64,000 bases of DNA, taken from contig NZ_CP039291.1 in the NCBI RefSeq assembly GCF_004798685.1, positions 1,240,001-1,304,000 of the forward strand, written 5' to 3'. The position numbers and the translations under genes were made by a program. Below, piece after piece: positions 58,892-64,000 of this stretch; position 1 is the first letter of the stretch; each line of letters begins with the position of its first letter. This stretch comes from Cellulomonas shaoxiangyii. GTDB taxonomy: Bacteria > Actinomycetota > Actinomycetes > Actinomycetales > Cellulomonadaceae. A model generated the notes under the pieces. That model saw only the letters and a list, made by a program, of their open reading frames with translations, was not told the origin of the DNA and ran no database searches.

Positions 58892-60591
58892 CCGCGGACG
58901 GCGACGCCTCGACCGGGCGGGAGGCCGCGGCCACGCCCGACGCCCACGCCGCCACCACGATCGACGGCACCACGACCGACGGCACCACGACCGCCGGCAC
59001 CACGACCGGCACCACGACCGCCGGCACCACGACCGCCCCCGCCCGTACCGGCCGCCGCGGTCGCGCGGCGCGCGTGGCGGGCGGGCTCGCCGTGCTCGCG
59101 CTGACCGCCGGTGCTGTCGGCGCGGGCGCGCGGATGGGCGCTGCCGACGCCGTGCCGCTCGCTGCGACCGCCGTCGAGGCGCCCCCGACCCCGACGACGC
59201 TCGCGTGCGTCGGCACGCTGCAGCCACCCGCCGAGCGCGAGCGTGAGGACGCGGCCTTCGACCCGACGCCGGTCGAGCCGAGCACCGCGGTCGACGCGGT
59301 CGTCGCGGCCGGCCCCGGCGCGGGCGCCGTCCAGGTGCTGGGGCCCGGCACGGACGGGACCGACCGGCTGACGCCCGGCGGGGGTGCCCTGCGCGTCGAC
59401 GGCCTGGGCGCCCCGGTCGTCGTGCGGGGCGAGCCCGCCGGCACGGCCCCCGTCCTCGCTGCCGCGACCACCTCCCTCGTGACGGCCGGAGACCAGCGCG
59501 GCCTCGCCGCGGCGTCGTGCGTGCAGCCGGGCGTCGACGTATGGCTCGTCGGCGGCGCGACCACCGTCGGCGCGACGGCCACGCTCGTCCTGACCAACCC
59601 GGGCCTGACCACCGCCGAGGTCACGCTCGCCGTCTGGGGTCGCAACGGCCCCGTCGAGCCGACGACGGACCGGCACGTCGTCGCGCCGGGAGCGACGGAG
59701 GTCGTCGACCTCGGCGGCGCGGCGGCGGAGCAGCGTGGTCTCGTCCTCCAGGTGAGCGCCGCGGGCGGTCAGGTCGCCGCACACGTGCAGGACACCGCGG
59801 TCGAGGGCTTCACGCCCGCGGGCACCGACCTGGTCGTGCCCGGCGCCGCCCCGGCCACGCGCCAGCTGGTCCCGGGGGTCGTCGTCGAGGAGTCCCAGGT
59901 CGGTGCGGCGGTCGGTCCCGAGCTGCGCCTGCTCGCGCCGGGCGACGCGGGCACGAGCGCCCGCGTGACGCTGCTCGGCAGCGACGGACCGGTCGCGCTG
60001 CCGGGCGTCGACGAGGTCGAGCTGGCCGCCGGCACCGTCGTCGACGTGCCCCTCGGAGGGCTGCCGGCGGGCGCGTGGACCGTCGTCGTCGACGCCGACG
60101 AGCCGGTGGTCGCGGCCGCGGTGACGACCCGCACGGGCACGGCCGGCGAGCTGGACGACCGACCGCGGGTCGAGCGCGCGTGGTCCGCCGCCACGGCGGC
60201 CGACGCGCACGGTGCCGTCGCACTGCCCTCGGGGGTCGGCGCGACGCTCGTCGTGGGTGCGGTGGCGGACGGTCCCGACCCGACCGCGACCGGGGAGGGG
60301 CGCGCCCGTCTGCGCGTGCTGGACGAGGACGGGCGGGAGCTGTCCGCGCACGACGTCACGGTGGACGCGGGCACGACCGGCTCGTGGCCCGTCGCCGACC
60401 TCGTCGACGGCGCACGCGCCGCGGCCGGCCTCGAGCTCGAGGTGCTCGGCGGGGCGCACGTCGTGTGGGCCGTGGGCCTGCAGCTCGACCAGGAGGACGG
60501 CCCGCTCGTGTCCGTGCTCGAGCCGGTGCCCGTGCGCGACGCGGCCGCCACGCTCCGGGTCCGCGAGGACGGACGCCCCGCGCGGGGCTGA
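58888..60591 (+). CDS. DUF5719 family membrane-anchored protein
   Basis: 567 residues. N-terminal cytoplasmic segment with a Thr-rich repeat (DGTTT/AGTTT, residues about 27-50), one membrane helix (about 58-80, VAGGLAVLALTAGAVGAGA), then a large extracytoplasmic beta-rich region with two Cys (TTLACVG and AASCVQPGVDVWLVGG) and repeats such as ATLVLTNPGLTTAEVTLAVWG and ATRQLVPGVVVEESQVG. Function not known. Coupled to the giant GT2 gene by an ATGA overlap, so the two probably act together. Confidence 0.88.
   Translation: MTADGDASTGREAAATPDAHAATTIDGTTTDGTTTAGTTTGTTTAGTTTAPARTGRRGRAARVAGGLAVLALTAGAVGAGARMGAADAVPLAATAVEAPPTPTTLACVGTLQPPAEREREDAAFDPTPVEPSTAVDAVVAAGPGAGAVQVLGPGTDGTDRLTPGGGALRVDGLGAPVVVRGEPAGTAPVLAAATTSLVTAGDQRGLAAASCVQPGVDVWLVGGATTVGATATLVLTNPGLTTAEVTLAVWGRNGPVEPTTDRHVVAPGATEVVDLGGAAAEQRGLVLQVSAAGGQVAAHVQDTAVEGFTPAGTDLVVPGAAPATRQLVPGVVVEESQVGAAVGPELRLLAPGDAGTSARVTLLGSDGPVALPGVDEVELAAGTVVDVPLGGLPAGAWTVVVDADEPVVAAAVTTRTGTAGELDDRPRVERAWSAATAADAHGAVALPSGVGATLVVGAVADGPDPTATGEGRARLRVLDEDGRELSAHDVTVDAGTTGSWPVADLVDGARAAAGLELEVLGGAHVVWAVGLQLDQEDGPLVSVLEPVPVRDAAATLRVREDGRPARG
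58966..59037 (+). repeat. Short in-frame tandem repeat in the DUF5719 gene
   Basis: Five copies of the 12-mer GGCACCACGACC, four spaced with a period of 15 bases (extra GAC or GCC codon) and one adjacent copy with a period of 12. Encodes (D/A)GTTT units; copy number could vary between strains without shifting the frame. Confidence 0.85.
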
Positions 60592-60602
60592 CGCGACGGG
60601 CG

Positions 60603-60635
60603 CCTGCCGCAGCCGCGGGCCGCTGCGCCGGCAGG
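60603..60635. terminator. Hairpin between the convergent DUF5719 and GT2 genes
   Basis: CCTGCC / GGCAGG outer stem with an inner GCAGC / GCTGC stem, in the 49-base gap between the stops at 60591 and 60641. Confidence 0.5.
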
Positions 60636-60640
60636 TGGCG

Positions 60641-61525
60641 CTACGCCGCCCCGGTCGAGCGCAGCTGGGCGCGCTCGCGCATCGCCAGACCGGCGTCGAT
60701 CGCCACGCGCAGGGGCGCCTGCCACCAGTGGCGGTAGCGCCGGTGCAGGTACTGACGGGCGCTCGCGTGGTGCGCACGGATCATCGGCGCCGGCTTGTCC
60801 CGCCAGGACGTGCCCCCGACGTGCGTGATCCGGACGTCGGGCACGTAGAGGTTCTCCCAGCCGGCGCGGCCGAGCCGCTCGCCCAGGTCCACGTCCTCGA
60901 AGAACATGAAGTAGGACTCGTCGAAGCCGCCGACCTCCTCGAAGGCCTCGCGGCGCAGCACCAGGCACGCGCCCGACAGCCACCCGGCCTCGCGCAGGTA
61001 CCCGCCCACCGACTCCTGGCGCGCGTGGTACCCCTGCGTCCACGGGTTGCCGGGCCAGACGCGCGCGAAGAGGGCGTGCCCGGCGCCCTGGCGCAGCGAC
61101 GGCAGCGCACGGGCGGAGGGGTACATCGTGCCGTCGGTGTTGAGCAGCATCGGGCCGAGCGAGCCGGCGCGGGGCTGCTCCTCGCCCGCGTCGAGCAGCT
61201 CGTCGAGGGAGCCCGGCGTCCACTCGAGGTCGGAGTTGGCCACGACGAGCCACGGCGTGGTGGCACCGCGCGCGCCCGCGTTCGCCCCGGCGCCGTAGCC
61301 GAGGTTCCTGCCGGGGACGACCAGGCGTCCGCCCGCCTCCGCGACGACGGCCTGCGCGAGCGCGTGGTCGGTGCCGTTGTCGACGACGACCAGCTCGACC
61401 GGGCGCGCCGAGGCTGCTGCGAGCGTGGCGACGAAGCGGCGCAGCTCGTCACCGGGGTGGTAGACGACGCAGACGACACGGACGCGGGGGCTCGCCGGGG
61501 CGCCGGCAGGGGGTGACGTGCTCAT
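60641..61525 (-). CDS. GT2 family glycosyltransferase, rhamnosyltransferase-like
   Basis: 294 residues, cytoplasmic GT-A fold. Seen: RVRVVCVVYHPGDELRRFVATL, LVVVDNGTDH, VPGRNLGYGAGANAGARGATTPWLVVANSDLEWTPGSLDELL (donor region with Asp), AGWLSGACLVLRREAFEEVGGFDESYFMFFEDVDLGERLGRAGWENLYVPDVRITHVGGTSW. The FFEDVDLGERLGRAGW motif is typical of WbbL-like rhamnosyltransferases that build the linkage unit of actinobacterial wall glycans. ATG start; a TAGGGT box nine bases upstream overlaps the neighbouring stop codon. Confidence 0.93.
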   Translation of the reverse strand: MSTSPPAGAPASPRVRVVCVVYHPGDELRRFVATLAAASARPVELVVVDNGTDHALAQAVVAEAGGRLVVPGRNLGYGAGANAGARGATTPWLVVANSDLEWTPGSLDELLDAGEEQPRAGSLGPMLLNTDGTMYPSARALPSLRQGAGHALFARVWPGNPWTQGYHARQESVGGYLREAGWLSGACLVLRREAFEEVGGFDESYFMFFEDVDLGERLGRAGWENLYVPDVRITHVGGTSWRDKPAPMIRAHHASARQYLHRRYRHWWQAPLRVAIDAGLAMRERAQLRSTGAA

Positions 61526-61534
61526 CGACGACCC

Positions 61535-61540
61535 ACCCTA
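61535..61540 (-). promoter_or_regulatory. Minus-10 box of the rhamnosyltransferase-like gene overlapping a stop codon
   Basis: TAGGGT on the minus strand, nine bases before the ATG at 61525. Its first three bases are the TAG stop of the zincin-like gene upstream. Confidence 0.45.
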
Positions 61541-62065
61541 GTGGCCGTCGTCGTAACCCGGGTCCACCTCCTCGGGCGCCCGCCCGAGGAGGTGGGCGAC
61601 CTGCTCGACGACGACGTCGCGCACGAGGTCGGGGAGGTCCGCGGCGTCGTGCGCCCGGGCCTCGACGGGGCGGCGGTAGACCACGACGCGGTGCGGCAGG
61701 CCCGTGTCGGCCGGGAAGTACCGGCCGAGCGGCACGCCCCCGCTCTCCCAGGGGGCGGGGTCGGACGGCGGCACGTCCTCCACCGCGAACTCGACGCCCT
61801 CGAGCTGACGCGCCCAGCGGCGCTCGAGGTCCTCGACCGCGTCCAGCACGAGGTCGTCGAACCGCTCGGCGCGCGTGCGGTACGCGGGGGTCGTCATGGG
61901 CAGGACCGGTCCGCGCAGGCCGCGGCCCCGGCGGTCGCGACGGCGGACGGACCCGGTGCGCGGGGCGGGGGCGTGCGTGTCGGCGTCGCGACGGGCCGAC
62001 AGCGAGCGGTCCGAGGGGCCGGGGACGGGCCCCGGGGCGGGGCGGGGCGGGCCGGCGTGGCTCAT
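61538..62065 (-). CDS. Zincin-like metallopeptidase family protein with degenerate HExxH
   Basis: 175 residues. N-terminal half basic and Pro/Arg-rich; C-terminal domain (about 85-175) of the small zincin-like family: RAERFDDLVLDAVEDLERRW, GVEFAVEDVPP, VVYRRPVEA and a terminal VVVEQVAHLLGRAPEEVDPGY. Where family members read HExxH, this one reads VEQVAH: Glu and the second His remain but the first His is Val, so zinc proteolysis is doubtful. ATG at 62065 follows TACAGT by six bases (leaderless); a longer frame to 62152 is not supported. Confidence 0.85.
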   Translation of the reverse strand: MSHAGPPRPAPGPVPGPSDRSLSARRDADTHAPAPRTGSVRRRDRRGRGLRGPVLPMTTPAYRTRAERFDDLVLDAVEDLERRWARQLEGVEFAVEDVPPSDPAPWESGGVPLGRYFPADTGLPHRVVVYRRPVEARAHDAADLPDLVRDVVVEQVAHLLGRAPEEVDPGYDDGH

Positions 62066-62071
62066 CCGGTC

Positions 62072-62077
62072 ACTGTA
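62072..62077 (-). promoter_or_regulatory. Minus-10 box for the zincin-like gene (leaderless)
   Basis: TACAGT on the minus strand ending six bases before the ATG at 62065; fixes the start of that gene. Confidence 0.6.
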
Positions 62078-62199
62078 CGGCGGGGTGCCGGGCCGGGGCG
62101 CCGTCGCACGACGGGCGCGCGCGGGGGGCGCGTCCGGTCCGGGCCGCGACACGGCCGCGCACGACGGGCGCGCACACGCCCGCGCAGAGGGCCACGGGG

Positions 62200-62205
62200 T
62201 ACCGT
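62200..62205 (+). promoter_or_regulatory. Minus-10 box for the DUF3499 gene (leaderless)
   Basis: TACCGT ending six bases before the GTG at 62212. Faces the zincin-like gene promoter 123 bases away. Confidence 0.6.
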
Positions 62206-62211
62206 CTGCAC

Positions 62212-62592
62212 GTGAGATCCGTCCGGCAGTGCTCGCGCACCGCGTGCCCGCACGCTGCGGTCGCCACGCTCACCTACGTCTACGCGGACTCGACGGCCGT
62301 CCTGGGCCCCCTCGCGCAGCTCGCGGAGCCGCACTCGTACGACCTGTGCGTCGAGCACGCGGAGCGGCTGACCGCCCCGCGCGGCTGGGAGGTCGTCCGG
62401 CTGCTGCCCGACCTCGAGGCGGCGGCACCCAGCCACGACGACCTGCTGGCCCTCGCGGACGCCGTGCGCGAGGCCGGCCGCCGCCGGGCGCCCGAGCCGG
62501 CCCCGGCGCTGACGCCGGTGCCCCCGCCGACGTCGCCCACCGACGGCCGCCGCCGCGGCCACCTGCGGGTCGTCCCCGGCGAGGCGCCGTGA
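62212..62592 (+). CDS. DUF3499 family protein
   Basis: 126 residues. Seen: RQCSRTACPHAAVATLTYVYADSTAVLGPLAQLAEPHSYDLCVEHAERLTAPRGWEVVRL, the conserved core of DUF3499, with Cys/Cys/His and Cys/His pairs (CSRTAC-PH and LCVEHA) suitable for metal binding. The C-terminus is Pro/Arg-rich. Actinobacteria-specific, function unknown, habitually beside phosphomannomutase. Stop overlaps the next GTG by four bases. Confidence 0.92.
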   Translation: MRSVRQCSRTACPHAAVATLTYVYADSTAVLGPLAQLAEPHSYDLCVEHAERLTAPRGWEVVRLLPDLEAAAPSHDDLLALADAVREAGRRRAPEPAPALTPVPPPTSPTDGRRRGHLRVVPGEAP

Positions 62593-62846
62593 CGGGACGC
62601 GGCCGGGCGCGGCGCACGCCGGACGACGAGCCGCTCGGCTCGGTCACGCGGCCCGTGGTCGACGACTCGGCCGTCGTGGCCGGCTGCCACCGCTGCGCGT
62701 CCTCGACGCTGACGCGCGTGCGGCTCGCGCTGCCCGACGGGCGGCCGGCGGTCTTCGCGTCGTGCGGGGCGTGCGAGGCCGCGGCCTGGTACGCCGTGGG
62801 CGGGGACGGCACGCCGCTCGGGCCCGACGGCTCGCGGCGCCTCTGA
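62589..62846 (+). CDS. Small zinc-ribbon-like protein
   Basis: 85 residues, not recognised by family. Two CxxC pairs (AGCHRCASS and ASCGACEAA) about 31 residues apart flank a beta-hairpin segment (LTRVRLALPDGRPAVF), a zinc-ribbon pattern. The arrangement echoes the neighbouring DUF3499. GTG overlaps its stop (GTGA), so the pair is co-translated. Confidence 0.75.
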   Translation: MTGRGRARRTPDDEPLGSVTRPVVDDSAVVAGCHRCASSTLTRVRLALPDGRPAVFASCGACEAAAWYAVGGDGTPLGPDGSRRL

Positions 62847-62903
62847 CGCGTCGCGGCGTCGCTAAGGTAGAGCGACCCCTGCTGCTCGACGAAGGACCAG
62901 ACG

Positions 62904-64000
62904 TGCCGACACCCGTGGACCTCTCCGCGCTCATCAAGGCCTACGACGTCCGGGGCACCTACCCGGACCAGCTCGACGCCGGCGTCGCCCGCGCCATCGG
63001 CGCGGCGTTCGCGGACGTGGTCGTGCTGCCGGAGGTCGCCGAGGGCGCGCGTCCGCGGGTCGTGATCGGCAACGACATGCGACCGTCCGGCCCCGAGCTG
63101 GTCGGCGCGTTCGCCGACGGCCTCACCGCCCGCGGCGTCGACGTGGTCCTCATCGGGCTGTGCTCGACCGACGGGCTCTACCACGCGTCCGGTGCGCTGG
63201 GCGTGCCCGGCGCGATGTTCACGGCCAGCCACAACCCCGCGCAGTACAACGGCATCAAGCTGTGCCGGGCGGGTGCGCGACCCGTCGGGCAGGACTCCGG
63301 GCTGACCGAGGTCCGCGAGCTCGCCGGTCGCTACGCGGCCGAGGGCGTCACGGCGGTCGCCGAGCGCGGCGTCGTCACCGAGCGCGACATGCTCACCGAG
63401 TACGCGCAGTTCCTGCGCTCGCTCGTCGACCTGTCGGGCATCCGTCCGCTCAAGGTCGTCGTCGACGCGGGCAACGGCATGGGCGGGCACACGGTCCCGG
63501 CCGTCCTCGGCACGGGCGCGGGCCTGCCGGCGCTGCCGCTCGACATCGTCCCGCTGTACTTCGAGCTCGACGGCACGTTCCCGAACCACGAGGCGAACCC
63601 GCTGGAGCCGGAGAACCTGCGCGACCTGCAGGCCGCCGTCGTCGAGCACGGCGCCGACCTGGGCCTGGCGTTCGACGGCGACGCGGACCGCTGCTTCGTC
63701 GTCGACGAGAACGGCGACGCCGTCAGCCCCTCGGCCATCACGGCGCTCGTGGGCCTGCGCGAGGTCGAGCGCGAGCGGGCCGCGGGCCGCACGCCGACGG
63801 TGATCCACAACCTCATCACGTCCCAGGTCGTGCCGGACCTGCTGCAGGCGGCCGGCGCCCGTACCGTGCGCACCCGCGTGGGGCACTCGTTCATCAAGGC
63901 GCAGATGGCCGAGCACGAGGCCGTGTTCGGCGGCGAGCACAGCGCGCACTACTACTTCCGCGAGTTCTTCTTCGCGGACACCGGCATGCTGGCCGCGATG
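62904..64000 (+). CDS. manB: Phosphomannomutase/phosphoglucomutase ManB, 3' end cut by the window
   Basis: Interconverts hexose 6- and 1-phosphates, feeding GDP-mannose; alpha-D-phosphohexomutase fold, 365 codons visible. Seen: LIKAYDVRGTYPDQL, VVIGNDMRPSGPEL, the phosphoserine loop GAMFTASHNPAQYNGIKLC, the metal loop LAFDGDADRCFVVDENG and the sugar-binding loop VFGGEHSAHYYFREFFFADTG. GTG at 62904; TAAGGT near 62860-62865 is a plausible minus-10 and GAAGGA the ribosome site. The C-terminal phosphate-binding domain lies beyond base 64000. Confidence 0.95.

Noticed and set aside
54857..59227. A 1,456-codon open frame on the minus strand over whiB and the giant GT2 gene
   Set aside because: Arg/His/Gly-rich low-complexity product, antisense to genes with recognised motifs.

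Overview
The window is very GC-rich DNA with near-saturated G/C at third codon positions, many GTG starts, 4-base ATGA/GTGA gene overlaps and a WhiB regulator. Together with the gene families (LCP wall ligases, DUF3499, DUF5719, TIGR03089, purK-purE followed by LCP and rhamnose genes) this points to the chromosome of an actinomycete, most likely a Cellulomonas-like member of the Micrococcales. No tRNA, rRNA, CRISPR array, insertion sequence, prophage or plasmid function was seen.

Layout. 1-11.4 kb: a large FtsK/SpoIIIE ATPase (3' end lost at the window edge), an ABC exporter of the MacB/FtsX type with its NarL-type two-component system, and a second, OmpR-type two-component system. 11.4-13.2 kb: purK-purE. 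13.2-64 kb is almost entirely cell-surface polysaccharide biology. 13.3-17.2 kb holds an acyltransferase and two LCP ligases. 17.3-24.1 kb holds rmlB, a GtrA/GtrB-like glycosylation module with a large membrane protein, and rmlC, transcribed divergently from one palindromic promoter. 24.1-37.7 kb is the most unusual part: two large secreted proteins with different peptidoglycan-directed N-termini but a common C-terminal repeat module bracket a gene set for a CDP-3,6-dideoxyhexose (rfbF, rfbG, rfbH, an RmlC-like epimerase, a short-chain reductase, a glycosyltransferase and a thioredoxin-reductase-like flavoprotein). 37.8-51.1 kb holds a second acyltransferase, a coiled-coil methyltransferase, six or seven GT-B glycosyltransferases and a Wzm/Wzt (TagGH)-type ABC polysaccharide exporter. 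51-64 kb holds rmlA, manA, a TIGR03089 protein, whiB, a giant GT2 membrane protein, DUF5719, a rhamnosyltransferase-like GT2, a zincin-like protein with a degenerate motif, DUF3499 and phosphomannomutase (3' end lost).

How it fits together: nucleotide sugars (dTDP-rhamnose precursors from RmlA/B/C, GDP-mannose precursors from ManA/ManB, and a CDP-dideoxyhexose) feed a battery of glycosyltransferases. The chain is exported by the ABC transporter, decorated by acyltransferases and the Gtr-like module, and ligated to peptidoglycan by LCP enzymes. The twin repeat proteins may recognise the finished wall glycopolymer; this last step is inference.

A recurrent signal is an actinobacterial TANNNT minus-10 box 6-8 bases before the start codon, implying leaderless mRNAs for at least nine genes; this also settles several start sites.
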